A stretch of 53,783 bases of DNA from JBBDSH01 sp040905045 (GTDB lineage: Bacteria; Pseudomonadota; Gammaproteobacteria; Eutrophobiales; Eutrophobiaceae): contig JBBDSH010000021.1 of NCBI GenBank assembly GCA_040905045.1, positions 1 to 53,783 of the forward strand, given 5' to 3'. Under the pieces are notes generated by a model. The model made no database searches. It worked only from the letters and a program-made list of their open reading frames with translations, and was not told where the DNA came from. The stretch's first letter is position 1. The number at the start of each line of letters is the position of its first letter. Both the position numbers and the translations under genes were made by a program. Below are positions 35,006 to 45,100 of the stretch, in pieces.

Positions 35006-35095
35006 GGATCTCGCCAAGCGCGCAAAGTTCGCAAAGTGGTAAAGGTCCATGATTCCTTTGCGTGCTTGGCGTGCTTGGCGCGCTTGGCGAGATCC
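35006..35095. repeat. 9-bp-periodic palindrome downstream of spoT
   Basis: Perfect 18-base ends (GGATCTCGCCAAGCGCGC and its complement) enclose tandem 9-base units of the form CGCNNAGNN: three on the left from 35012 and four on the right, read inward from 35089. It lies 50 bases after the spoT stop and before ridA, and shares its design and GATCT start with the element at 37501-37587. Confidence 0.78.
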
Positions 35096-35144
35096 ACCAT
35101 TACCTTTCCAGATACCCACAAATTTTGCCGAAGAGCCCGAATTT

Positions 35145-37289
35145 TTACCGCCGGCTGATGCGGGAGACATGCCTGAGCTTGCGTATCCGGCGCATAAGCC
35201 GCGCCAGATGCAAACGGTCATTTACCTCGACCACGAATTTCAGCGTGGTGTAGCGATCGTCCCGATCCATGTTTTCCACATGCACGATATTGGCCTCCAT
35301 GTCGGAGATGGTGGTGGCCAGCTTGGCCAGCACACCGCGCTGGTTGGTGACGTCGACACGGATATTGGTGGGGAAAGTGCCCTTGATATTGCGCTCCCAC
35401 TCGACATTGATCCATTTGTCCGGGTGATTGCGGTATTCGGCTACGTTGGTACAGGATTGATGGTGAACCACGATGCCGCGCCCGGCGGTGACGAAACCGA
35501 GTATGGGATCGCCGGGTATGGGCAGGCAGCACTTCGGGAAATTGATGACCATGCCTTCGGTACCGCGGATCTGGAGCGGGATAGTATCCCGACCGTTACT
35601 CTTCCTGGCTTTTTTCTGCTTTCCCTTTTTCCGGGGTGGAGGTTCCTGATCCATTAATTGCCGCGCCATCAATGTTGCCATACGGTTGCCGAGGCCGACT
35701 TCCTGCAATAATTCCTGTTCGCTCTCCAGGTTGTATTCCTTCAGGACTCGTTCCATATTTTCCTTTTTGATGGCGTCATAGCTGGTGGATTGCATTTTCA
35801 ATTCCCTGACCAGCAGACGTTTGCCCAGCGATTCCGCTTCGTTCTTTTGCAGGTTTTTCAGATAATGCCGGATGTTGGAGCGGGCCTTGGCGGTGACGGC
35901 GAAATTCAGCCAGGCGGGGTCCGGCCGGGCCCCCGGCGCGGTGATGATCTCCACGGTCTGGCCGGTGGCCAGTCGCGTTCCCAGCGGCACCAGACGCCGA
36001 TTGACCCGGGCGCCGACGCAACTGTTGCCGATGCCGGTATGGATGGCGTAGGCGAAATCCACTGCCGTGGCGCCCCGCGGCAGTTCTATAATCCGGCCCT
36101 TGGGGGTAAACAGGTATACGGATTCCGGAAACAGATCGATCTTGACGTTTTCCAGGAATTCCTGCGGGTTGCCCGCCGTGGTCTGCATTTCCATGATGCT
36201 GCGCAGCCATTCACGGGCGCGTCTGTGGGCGCTCTTGTGATCGTTGGCGCTGCCCGTCTTGTAGAGCCAGTGGGCGGCGATCCCGGCCTCGGCCACATCG
36301 TCCATTTCCCGGGTTCGAATCTGCACCTCGATGGGCACGCCGAAGGGTCCGAACAGGACCGTATGCAGGGATTGATAACCGTTGGATTTGGGGATAGCGA
36401 TGTAATCCGTGAATTTTCCGGGGACCGGTTTGTACAGGTTATGCACGGTGCCCAGCACCCGGTAGCAGGTATCCACATCGTCGACGATGATGCGAAAGGC
36501 ATAGACATCATAGACCTCATTAAAGGAGAGGCCCTTGCGCTGCATTTTCTGGTAGATACCGTACAGGTGTTTCTCCCGGCCGATGATCCGGACAGGAATC
36601 TTTTCCTGGCGCAGCCGCCGGCGCAGGGCGTTGCGGATCTTGTTGACGACCTCCTTGCGGTGCCCCCGTGTCTTGATCACCTGCTCGGTAAGGATGCGGT
36701 AACGCATGGGATAGAGGGTGGCGAAGCCCAGTTCCTCCAGTTCCAGGCGGATGCTGTTGATCCCCAGGCGCTGGGCGATGGGGGCGTAAATCTCCAGTGT
36801 TTCCCGGGCAATACGCCGACGCTTTTCCGGGGGCAGGGCGCCCAGTGTGCGCATGTTGTGGAGCCGGTCCGCCAGCTTCACCAGTATCACGCGCAGGTCG
36901 TTGCTCATGGCCATGAGCATCTTGCGGAAATTGTGGGCCTGTTCCTCCGCGTGACTGTCGAACTGGATCTGGGTCAGTTTGCTGACACCATCCACCAGTT
37001 CGGCCACGCCCTTGCCGAATTTGCGGTGGATCTCGGTCTTGGCGGTCTCCGTGTCCTCGATTACGTCATGCAGGATGGCCGCCACCAGTGTCTGGTAGTC
37101 CATATGCATGTCGGCGAGGATACGGGCGACTTCCAGGGGATGGTGAATATAGGGTTCACCGCTCCTGCGGTGCTGGCCTTCGTGGGCCAGGGCGCCGAAT
37201 TCATAAGCCGTACGGATCCTGTCCATCTCCTCACGGGGCAGATAGCTGCGGGTGATCTTTTCCAGTTCGTTGATGGTGGTCGTCATCAT
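35145..37289 (-). CDS. spoT: SpoT/RelA bifunctional (p)ppGpp synthetase-hydrolase
   Basis: A 714-residue full-length RSH protein. The HD hydrolase domain is intact (HEGQHRRSGEPYIHHPLEVA, ILHDVIEDT), the synthetase domain has YGIYQKMQRKGLSFNEVYDV and KFTDYIAIPKSNGYQSLHT, and the C-terminal half has TGS (FTPKGRIIELPRGATAVDFA), the CC/RIS region (KCCLPIPGDPILGF) and an ACT domain (RGVLAKLATTISDMEANIV). It controls the stringent response. Gene order gmk-rpoZ-spoT is conserved, but palindromes separate it from both neighbours. The two possible starts (37289 and the next ATG) differ by one residue. Confidence 0.96.
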   Translation of the reverse strand: MMTTTINELEKITRSYLPREEMDRIRTAYEFGALAHEGQHRRSGEPYIHHPLEVARILADMHMDYQTLVAAILHDVIEDTETAKTEIHRKFGKGVAELVDGVSKLTQIQFDSHAEEQAHNFRKMLMAMSNDLRVILVKLADRLHNMRTLGALPPEKRRRIARETLEIYAPIAQRLGINSIRLELEELGFATLYPMRYRILTEQVIKTRGHRKEVVNKIRNALRRRLRQEKIPVRIIGREKHLYGIYQKMQRKGLSFNEVYDVYAFRIIVDDVDTCYRVLGTVHNLYKPVPGKFTDYIAIPKSNGYQSLHTVLFGPFGVPIEVQIRTREMDDVAEAGIAAHWLYKTGSANDHKSAHRRAREWLRSIMEMQTTAGNPQEFLENVKIDLFPESVYLFTPKGRIIELPRGATAVDFAYAIHTGIGNSCVGARVNRRLVPLGTRLATGQTVEIITAPGARPDPAWLNFAVTAKARSNIRHYLKNLQKNEAESLGKRLLVRELKMQSTSYDAIKKENMERVLKEYNLESEQELLQEVGLGNRMATLMARQLMDQEPPPRKKGKQKKARKSNGRDTIPLQIRGTEGMVINFPKCCLPIPGDPILGFVTAGRGIVVHHQSCTNVAEYRNHPDKWINVEWERNIKGTFPTNIRVDVTNQRGVLAKLATTISDMEANIVHVENMDRDDRYTTLKFVVEVNDRLHLARLMRRIRKLRHVSRISRR

Positions 37290-37500
37290 ACATTTATTGT
37301 AACGCAGAGTATGACTGACGGGGATATTGGCAAGCCATTGGGCCCGCCGCCGCGGGTAGGCAGGGTCATGCGATCAGGAATGGATGCCGGATAATCCGGC
37401 CCGGTTGACCGTTATCTGGACAAGCTCATTGGAATGACGGTCTCAGATTCAGGACGTTCCCTGCGGGATTAAGGTTTTATAGCCAGGGCTCGCCTGGATT

Positions 37501-37587
37501 GATGATCTCGCGGGGAACGCGGAGATCGCAGAGCTTGGAAATGAGGATCTCCGCGTGCTCTGCGTACTCCGCGAGATCAAAATCATC
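37501..37587. repeat. 9-bp-periodic palindrome upstream of spoT
   Basis: Left arm 37501-37535 and right arm 37546-37587 are imperfect reverse complements made of 9-base units such as CGCGGGGAA, CGCGGAGAT, CGCAGAGCT, each arm starting after GATCT. It lies in the 367-base gap between the spoT start and the rpoZ stop, where no gene is seen apart from a small GCCGGA/TCCGGC hairpin at 37386-37400. Confidence 0.75.
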
Positions 37588-37656
37588 GGTTCACTCCGGC
37601 TGGATGCAAGATAGTTTGCTTTGCCTGGGTCTGCCGGGCCCGGGATCAGGGATGGA

Positions 37657-37911
37657 TTATTCGACGGCGGGAAAGTCCAGTTCTTCTTCCTCGTCGAAGC
37701 CGGGCCGGCGGTCCAGTTTATCGATGTTCTCGGCAGTGACCAGTCCTTCGGAGATTTCCCGCAGGGCTATCACGGTGGGCTTGTCCGCTTCTTCCTCGAC
37801 CAGCGGGTCGGCGCCGCGGGCAATCTGGCGGGCGCGTTTGCTGGCCAGCAGCACCAGATCGTAGCGGTTATCAACGTTTTCCAGACAGTCTTCGACAGTC
37901 AATCGGGCCAT
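37657..37911 (-). CDS. rpoZ: RNA polymerase omega subunit
   Basis: An 84-residue protein starting MARLTVEDCLENVDNRYDLV and continuing LASKRARQIARGADPLVEEE, the standard omega sequence. It assists folding of the beta' subunit and forms part of a ppGpp binding site on RNA polymerase, which suits its place between gmk and spoT. The acidic C-terminus is normal for the family. Confidence 0.96.
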   Translation of the reverse strand: MARLTVEDCLENVDNRYDLVLLASKRARQIARGADPLVEEEADKPTVIALREISEGLVTAENIDKLDRRPGFDEEEELDFPAVE

Positions 37912-37955
37912 GAAATGCAGTCCTCCGGGGGAATCGGGCTAAAAGGTGGGGTAGT

Positions 37956-38591
37956 TTACTGAAGATCCCGTGCGTCCCGCAACATCTTCCCCACGAATTC
38001 GTCGAACCAGGCCTGTTGCGCCCGATAGGCGTGGGCCGAACCGCGGATAATATCGGCAAGTTGTCCCAGTGCCGTCTCCAGATCGTCGTTGATGACCAGG
38101 TAATCGTATTCCGCGTAGTGGGATAACTCCCGGGTTGCGTCCCGCATGCGGCGGGCAACCGTTTCCGGGGCATCGCCGCGCGCTTGCAGCCGTTTCTGCA
38201 GGGATTCATAGGAGGGCGGCAGGATGAAAATACCGATGGCCCCGGGCATGAGACTCCGGATCTGTCGCCCACCCTGCCAGTCGATTTCCAGGATGATATC
38301 GCTGCCCCGTGCAAGCTGTTCCTCCACCCACACCCGCGAGGTGCCGTAATAATGATCGAAGACACGGGCGTATTCCAGGAACTGCTCCCGGCCGGCCATT
38401 GCATCGAAGGTTTTCCTGTCCACGAAATGGTAATTGACGCCGCCTTCTTCCGACGGGCGTTGCGGCCGCGTGGTGTGGGATACGGAGACAAACAGGTCGG
38501 GAATGGTATCGGTTAACGCCTGCACAAGCGTGGTCTTCCCCGTTCCGGAGGGCGCGGAGACAATGAAAAGATTACCCGGTTTCTTCGGCAT
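37956..38591 (-). CDS. gmk: Guanylate kinase
   Basis: A 211-residue kinase converting GMP to GDP. The P-loop is SAPSGTGKTTL (about 12-22), the GMP-binding part has SHTTRPQRPSEEGGVNYHFV, and the lid contains QKRLQARGDAPETVARRM. Length and order match bacterial Gmk. It sits between yicC (10-base gap) and rpoZ, the usual neighbourhood. Confidence 0.97.
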   Translation of the reverse strand: MPKKPGNLFIVSAPSGTGKTTLVQALTDTIPDLFVSVSHTTRPQRPSEEGGVNYHFVDRKTFDAMAGREQFLEYARVFDHYYGTSRVWVEEQLARGSDIILEIDWQGGRQIRSLMPGAIGIFILPPSYESLQKRLQARGDAPETVARRMRDATRELSHYAEYDYLVINDDLETALGQLADIIRGSAHAYRAQQAWFDEFVGKMLRDARDLQ

Positions 38592-38601
38592 GCCCGATTC
38601 G

Positions 38602-39462
38602 TTATTCGACGTTCTGGATCTGTTCGCGCATCTGTTCGATAAGCACCTTGAGTTCCACGGAGGTATTGGTGGTATCGATGCTGGCCGACTTGGAGCCCAG
38701 GGTATTGGCCTCGCGGTTCATTTCCTGCATGAGGAAGTCCAGGCGCCGGCCCACCGGTTCATCCTGGTCGAGTACTCGTTGGACTTCATTGATATGGGTT
38801 TCCAGACGGTCCAGCTCTTCGGCCACGTCCATTTTCTGGGCCAGCAGCAGCATTTCCTGTTCCAGCCGTTCGTTATCCAGTTCCAGCTGGTGTTCCCGGG
38901 CCCGGGACAGGTAGCGTTCGCGTATGCCGTTGACAATATCGGGCAGCAGTTTCCTGATGCCCGTTACACGATCCAGTGCATTGTCGCAGCGCTCCAGCAG
39001 CATGGCCCTGATTTTTTCTCCTTCGCGTTCGCGTGTTTCCACGATAATCGCCAGGGTGCTGTCCAGTTGCGCCAGCAGATTATCGCTGATGGTGTCCATG
39101 TCCACGCTGCCCCTGCCGATGACACCGGGCCAGCGCAGTATATCCATGGGATTGATCGGAGCACTGTTTTCCAGTGGCAGTGAGTCCGCCGCGTCGATGA
39201 TCTTGCGGGCCAGTTCCAGATTCACCGGCAGATTCTCGCCGGTGTTGTCACCCTGCTCGAACCGGAGCGTGCAATCCACCTTGCCGCGTTTCAGGTGTTT
39301 TGCAATCCGCTGCCGTACCACGGGTTCCAGCATGCGCACCTCTTCGGGAAGGCGGACGATCATCTCCAGATAGCGGTGATTAACGGTACGGATTTCCCAG
39401 ATGGCGTTGCCCCAATCCATGGAATGTTCCAATCTGCCAAAGGCGGTCATGCTGGCTATCAT
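38602..39462 (-). CDS. yicC: YicC-family endoribonuclease
   Basis: A 286-residue protein with the YicC N-terminus IASMTAFGRLEH, ITRTVNHRYLE-like segment (WEIRTVNHRYLEMIVRLPEE) and the C-terminal DUF1732 domain (RLDFLMQEMNREANTLGSKS, then LKVLIEQMREQIQNVE). E. coli YicC is reported as an endoribonuclease. It starts the leftward gmk-rpoZ run and is divergent from rph, the common arrangement. Confidence 0.94.
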   Translation of the reverse strand: MIASMTAFGRLEHSMDWGNAIWEIRTVNHRYLEMIVRLPEEVRMLEPVVRQRIAKHLKRGKVDCTLRFEQGDNTGENLPVNLELARKIIDAADSLPLENSAPINPMDILRWPGVIGRGSVDMDTISDNLLAQLDSTLAIIVETREREGEKIRAMLLERCDNALDRVTGIRKLLPDIVNGIRERYLSRAREHQLELDNERLEQEMLLLAQKMDVAEELDRLETHINEVQRVLDQDEPVGRRLDFLMQEMNREANTLGSKSASIDTTNTSVELKVLIEQMREQIQNVE

Positions 39463-39685
39463 GTGTTCCCTCTGTCTTTAATCTTGATTATCGGTCAATG
39501 TTAACCGTTACGGCATTAACAGGAAATATCAAATGCGATGGATCCGGTCCGGCGGGCCGGAAAGTGATAGAATGCAGGGCTGCCGGCGGTCATTCGGCCG
39601 GATTCCCGGTTCCGGAATCATTCACGCATCCGGCAAACGCTGCCTGCATCGCGGTACAATCATTTATTTCAACTGGAGCGGCAAA

Positions 39686-40405
39686 ATGCGTCCAAGCGGT
39701 CGAAAACAGGATGAATTGCGAGACATCCGCCTGACACGAAGCTATACCTGCCATGCCGAAGGCTCGGTACTGGTGGAATTCGGCAATACCCGGGTGATAT
39801 GCAATGTTTCCCTGGAACAGACGGTCCCGCATTTTCTCAAGGGCAAGGGCAGCGGCTGGGTGACCGCCGAATACGGCATGCTGCCCCGTTCCACCGGCCA
39901 GCGCATGCGTCGCGAGGCCGGCCAGAACCGCCAGGGCGGCCGCACCATGGAAATCCAGCGCCTTATCGGCCGCTCGCTCAGGGCGGTGATCGATCTCAAG
40001 CGCCTGAAGGAGAATACCCTGATCGTGGATTGCGATGTGATACAGGCGGACGGCGGTACACGCACCGCCTCCATTACCGGCGGCTACGTCGCCCTGGTAG
40101 ACGCCATCCGTTATGCACTGGACAGGGATATTATTAATGAGGATCCGCTGCTGGCAAAAGTGGCCTCCGTGTCCGTCGGTATCTGCAAGGGCGAGGCCGT
40201 GCTGGATCTGGATTACCAGGAAGACTCCACGGCGGAAACGGACATGAACGTGGTCATGAACGATTCCGATCAGTTTATTGAGCTGCAGGGCACTGCGGAA
40301 GGGCATCCATTCGACCAGGGAGAACTGGAGAGAATGCTGGAACTGGCCCGCGGCGGCATCAAACATCTGTTCGAAATCCAGAACAAAGCTCTCGATGTCC
40401 GCTAG
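39686..40405 (+). CDS. rph: RNase PH
   Basis: About 239 residues from the ATG at 39686, with GGAG eight bases upstream; the longer frame upstream has no family match. It starts MRPSGRKQDELRDIRLTRSY and has GWVTAEYGMLPRSTGQRMRR, RQGGRTMEIQRLIGRSLRAV, DCDVIQADGGTRTASITGGY and LDLDYQEDSTAETDMNVVM. It trims tRNA 3' ends by phosphorolysis. Its end overlaps the rdgB start by 11 bases. Confidence 0.96.
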   Translation: MRPSGRKQDELRDIRLTRSYTCHAEGSVLVEFGNTRVICNVSLEQTVPHFLKGKGSGWVTAEYGMLPRSTGQRMRREAGQNRQGGRTMEIQRLIGRSLRAVIDLKRLKENTLIVDCDVIQADGGTRTASITGGYVALVDAIRYALDRDIINEDPLLAKVASVSVGICKGEAVLDLDYQEDSTAETDMNVVMNDSDQFIELQGTAEGHPFDQGELERMLELARGGIKHLFEIQNKALDVR

Positions 40406-40994
40406 CCGGAGAATCGTCCTGGCCAGCGGCAATCCCGGCAAGCTGCGTGAGATTGGCGACATCCTGGCGCCGCTGGATATCGAGCTTCTGCCCCAGTCCC
40501 GGTTCAGCGTCGGCGATGTGGATGAGACGGGTACGACATTCGTCGAGAATGCTATTATCAAGGCACGGCATGCGGCGGAGAAAACGGGTCTGCCCGCCAT
40601 CGCCGACGATTCCGGCATTGAGGTGGACTGCCTCAACGGAGCGCCGGGCATTCGTTCGGCCCGCTACGCCGGCGCCGGCGATGAAGCGAATCTGGCATTA
40701 CTGGTAAAAAACGCCTTCGCCACCGGAGAAGCGAAACCGTCCGCGCGTTTCCAGTGCGTGATGGTGTATATGAAACAGGCCGATGACGCGACACCGCTGA
40801 TTACCCAGGGAACATGGGAGGGTTTGCTGGTGGAGACGCCCCGGGGCGAAAACGGTTTTGGCTACGATCCTGTCTTTTATGTTCCGGGACACGGCTGTAC
40901 GTCGGCGGAGCTTCCTCCCGAAGTCAAGAATACGATCAGTCACCGGGCCATTGCGTTAAGGGAATTATCGGCCCGCTTAAAGGACAAATTATGA
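40395..40994 (+). CDS. rdgB: RdgB/HAM1 dITP/XTP pyrophosphatase
   Basis: About 199 residues from the ATG at 40395, inside the end of rph. Motifs: VLASGNPGKLREIGDIL, ETGTTFVENAIIKARHAA, AIADDSGIEVDCLNGAPG with SARYAG, GENGFGYDPVFYVPG, and KNTISHRAIAL. It removes deaminated purine nucleotides (dITP, XTP) from the pool. In enterobacteria hemW follows directly; here an RND efflux pair stands between. Confidence 0.95.
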   Translation: MSASRRIVLASGNPGKLREIGDILAPLDIELLPQSRFSVGDVDETGTTFVENAIIKARHAAEKTGLPAIADDSGIEVDCLNGAPGIRSARYAGAGDEANLALLVKNAFATGEAKPSARFQCVMVYMKQADDATPLITQGTWEGLLVETPRGENGFGYDPVFYVPGHGCTSAELPPEVKNTISHRAIALRELSARLKDKL

Positions 40995-41048
40995 AATGGG
41001 TCCCGGTCTCTTGATACATTCTCAAGACTAACTGACAAACATGGACGC

Positions 41049-42143
41049 ATGAAATTGCATCCGTTCTCTCTTATCGCCGGCTGTCTGTTGCTTTTTAATG
41101 CCCCGCCCGTGGTCGCGGCGGAAAAACCCGTTCCCGTGACTGTCGTCAAGGCCGTCAAGGCGCCGGTCTATGACGACATTCCCCTGACCGGCACGGTGGA
41201 ATCCCGGCGCGTCTCCCGCCTTTCGCCCAAGCTGTCCGGTTATGTGGCCGAGGTGCTGGTCGATGACGGCGATGTGGTATCGGCGGGGGATCCGTTACTT
41301 CACTTGGACCCGGTGATGGCGGAGATCGAATTGAACCGCATCCGTGCCGAGATCAGGGAGGCGGAAGTTCGTCTGGCCGAGGCGAAGCGCCAGCATAATG
41401 AGGCATCGGAACTGGTGGAGAAAAAACATATCCCCGCGACCAATTACGAAGCCCTGGTATCGGAAGTGGCGATTGCGGAAGCCGTTCTGCAGCGCCTGCA
41501 GACCGATCTGGAACGTCAACGTGAAACGCTGCGCAGGCATACCATTCGTGCCCCGTATAACGGTGTCATCGGCGAAAAGCTGGTGGAGGCGGGGCAGTGG
41601 GTGGAAACCGGCAGCGCTCTGTTTCAACTGGTGGAGACGGACATTTTGCGCATTACGATCCCGGTGCCCCAGTATTACTTCAGCCGCATCCGCGCGGGCA
41701 CGCCGGCACGGGTCCGGTTCGACGCCCTGCCGGACTATACGCTGGATGCCGAAGTCACCATGAAAATCCCCGTCGGTAGCGAATCGGGCCGGACCTTCCC
41801 GGTGCGTATCGAAATGAAGAATGAAGACGGGCGGGTTGCACCGGGCATGTCGGCGCGAGTGCGCCTGCGGCTGCAGGATTCCGGTGGTGAGGAAGCGCTG
41901 CTCCTGCCCAGGGACAGTTTGGTCCTGAAACCCGACGGGACCAGCACCGCCTGGATCGTGGACGGCGGCGATGTACTAACAGCCCGGCCCGTAACGGTAC
42001 GCACGGGCCGCTCGTTCCGCGGCAATGTGGAAATCCTGGAGGGAGAAGTGCGGCCCGGCGACCGGGTCGTGGTCCGCGGCAACGAGATACTGGAACCGGG
42101 GCAGCCGGTCCGCGTCCACCGGCGGCTTGACATGGAGCTCTGA
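41049..42143 (+). CDS. RND efflux periplasmic adaptor (membrane fusion protein)
   Basis: A 364-residue exported adaptor: signal peptide about 1-23, then the split lipoyl domain (SPKLSGYVAEVLVDDGDVVSA and RAPYNGVIGEKLVEAGQWVE) around a helical hairpin (about 95-160: IRAEIREAEVRLAEAKRQHN). A beta-barrel and a membrane-proximal domain follow (ALLLPRDSLVLKPDG, VRPGDRVVVRGNEIL). It links an inner-membrane RND pump to a TolC-type channel that is not encoded here. It precedes the pump gene by 12 bases. Confidence 0.92.
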   Translation: MKLHPFSLIAGCLLLFNAPPVVAAEKPVPVTVVKAVKAPVYDDIPLTGTVESRRVSRLSPKLSGYVAEVLVDDGDVVSAGDPLLHLDPVMAEIELNRIRAEIREAEVRLAEAKRQHNEASELVEKKHIPATNYEALVSEVAIAEAVLQRLQTDLERQRETLRRHTIRAPYNGVIGEKLVEAGQWVETGSALFQLVETDILRITIPVPQYYFSRIRAGTPARVRFDALPDYTLDAEVTMKIPVGSESGRTFPVRIEMKNEDGRVAPGMSARVRLRLQDSGGEEALLLPRDSLVLKPDGTSTAWIVDGGDVLTARPVTVRTGRSFRGNVEILEGEVRPGDRVVVRGNEILEPGQPVRVHRRLDMEL

Positions 42144-42155
42144 TCGGGCGCGGGC

Positions 42156-45100
42156 ATGTTTCGGTTTGCCATCAACAATGCCGTCATCGTCACGGTGGGC
42201 ATGCTCCTCATCTGCCTGTTCGGCATTCTTGCCGTGTTCCGCTCGCCGGTGCAGATGATCCCGGACCTGGAGGTACGCGTTGTCCGAGTGAGTACGGTAT
42301 GGCCGGGAGCGACGCCGCAGGATATCGAAAAGGAAATCATCATCGAGCAGGAGGAATACCTTCGCAATATACAGGGACTGCAGAGACTCACGTCCACCGC
42401 GAATACCGGCAGCGCCCGTATCGAACTGGAATTTCCCTTCGGTACCAACATCAGCGACGTTCTCATTGAAGTCAACAATGCCCTGAGCCAGGTGCCGGGA
42501 TATCCGGAGAACGTTGACGAGCCTCGCATCATCGCGCGTTCGTTTTCGGACAATTCGTTCATGTTCTACGCTTTCCGTCCGCTGGAAGGCAATCCGGAAA
42601 ACGTGGATATGCCCATGATGCGTGACTTTTTCGAAGACAATATTGCAGCCATGCTGGAACGGGTGCCCGGTGTCGCCGAGGTGAATGTCAGCGGCGGTGT
42701 TGAGCGGCAGGTTCGCATTTATCTGGATCCGGACAAGCTAGCCGAGCGGGGTATCAGCCTTATTGATGTACGCAATGCCGTGCGCGCCCGCAACCGCGAT
42801 GTCTCGGGCGGTGATCTGGACAGCGGCAAGCGGCGCTATCTGCTGCGCACGAGGGGCCGTTTTGAATCGGTGGAAGAGCTTAACGACATGGTTGTCGCGC
42901 GCCGCGGCGGAGCCTTCATTCGGCTGCGTGATGTGGGCTACGTGGACATGGGCGGGTCGGAGATCCGATCCTATGCATACCTGAATGATCAACCCGCCGT
43001 TGGTCTTTCGGTCAGGCGCGTACTGGGGAGCAATGTCATTCAGGTAATGGAGAACGTCGAGTCACGGGTGGCGGAATTGAATGCCGGTATCTTGAAGGAG
43101 CGAGGTGTAAAACTGGTTTTGACCTCCGAGGATGCCTCGTACGTCAAGGATGCGGTGGCCGTGGTCTGGAAAAACCTCCTTATCGGTGCGGTGCTGGCCA
43201 TCAGTGTACTGTTCCTGTTTCTGCGCTCCACTTCGGCAACGCTGGTGGGTGCGGTTGGCATTCCTATCTGTGCCATTTCGGCCTTTCTGGGATTGCTTCT
43301 TACCGGGCGCACCATCAATGTCATCTCCCTGGCCGGGGTGGCCTTTGCCATCGGCATGACACTGGACAACAGTATCGTTGTACTGGAAAACATCTATCGT
43401 CACATGGCGCAGGGGAAGGCGCGATTTCAGGCGGCGCTGGACGGCGTGCGCGAGGTCTGGACGGCGGTACTGGCCTCGACGCTGACCACCGTATTCGTAT
43501 TCATTCCCATCGTATTTATCAAGGAAGAGGCGGGGCAGCTGTATTCGGATATCGCCATCGCCGTATCCGCTTCCATTCTCATGTCCATGCTGGTTGCCAT
43601 TACATTAATTCCCACGGCCTGCAGCCGTTTCCTGACGCCGGCGACGCCCGGCGCCGGAGGCAACCGATTGTACCGCGCCGGGCAGTCGTTCGGGACAATG
43701 ATCATGCATGTCGTCGAGCGCTTGATGGGCGGTATCGGGCGCAGGGTAACCCTGGTAGCGTTTGTAATACTGATTGCTGTGGGCATCCAGTATTTTCTTA
43801 CGCCCCAGGCTGAGTATCTTCCGGAAGGTGAAGAGAGCAAGGTCTTTACCATATTAAACGCCCCGCCTGGTTACAACATTAACGAAATGCACCAGGTTTA
43901 CAAGGAATTGAACGATTCCCTGCTGCCGTATGTGGGGGAGGATCCGGAAAAATACGACAGCGGTGAACTGGACTTCCCGCCGCTATTGTATATTCGGGGC
44001 GGCGCAACCAATGATCGCATTTTCATGTTGCTGCATGCCGTCAAACGACAACATGCCGACGATGTTGTGCGGCTGGTCTCAAAAATGGTGTCGGAAATCC
44101 CCGGCATGAACGCCTTCGCCTCACGCGGCTCCATCTTTGTCAGCAACTGGGGCGGTACCCGCAGTATCAACGTGGATATTTCCGGACCGGAACTGGCCGA
44201 ACTCTTTGACGCCGGTTTCCGTGCCTTCAACCGCGCGCAGGAAATCTTCGACAACCCGCGCGTGCGGCTGGATCCCTCCAACCTGACCATGGGACAGCCC
44301 ATGCTGGAAATCCGGCCGGATTGGGAACGCGCCTCGGAACTGGGTATCGACCCTTTCGATCTGGGTTACACCGTCTGGGCCTATACCGACGGCGCCTTCG
44401 TGGACGAGTTCTTCCTGGATGATGAAAAGATCGATATTTATCTCTATTCCACGGATGCCGGTATCGAGCATCCGGGTGATCTGGAACACATACTCCTGTA
44501 CTCGGAAACAGGCGGCATGGTGCCGTTAAGCGCCGTTGCCGCTGTAAGGGAATCGGTCAATACGGAAACCATTCGCCGCGTGGACGGGGCCCGGACGCTG
44601 ACGCTGAGTGTCATTCCTCCGGACGATGTGGCCCTGGAAACGGGCGTCGAGATTGTCGAGCGGGATCTGATCCAGTGGATGAAGGATTCACCGGGAGTCA
44701 GCGACAGGATCTACATGGAACTGTCCGGGGCCAGCGACCTTCTCAAGGCGACGCGACAGGCTCTCAGCGGCAACTTCCTAGTCGCCCTGTTGACGGCCTA
44801 TTTGCTGATGGTGGCAATATTCTCCCACTGGGGTTATCCATTACTGATTATGACCACCGTACCCATCGGCATCAGCGGCGGCATTATCGGCCTGTGGCTG
44901 TTGAATGCGGTGGGCGGTAATCTGGCCATGTTCGGTCTCTACAACGTACAACAGCCTTTCGACATGATTACCATGATGGGTTTCCTGGTCCTCATCGGCA
45001 CCGTAGTGAACAATCCTATCCTTATCGTGGAGCGTTCGATACGCAACCTCAAGGAACACGCGATGAGTGCCAGGGAGGCCGTTATGGAAAGCACTCACGC

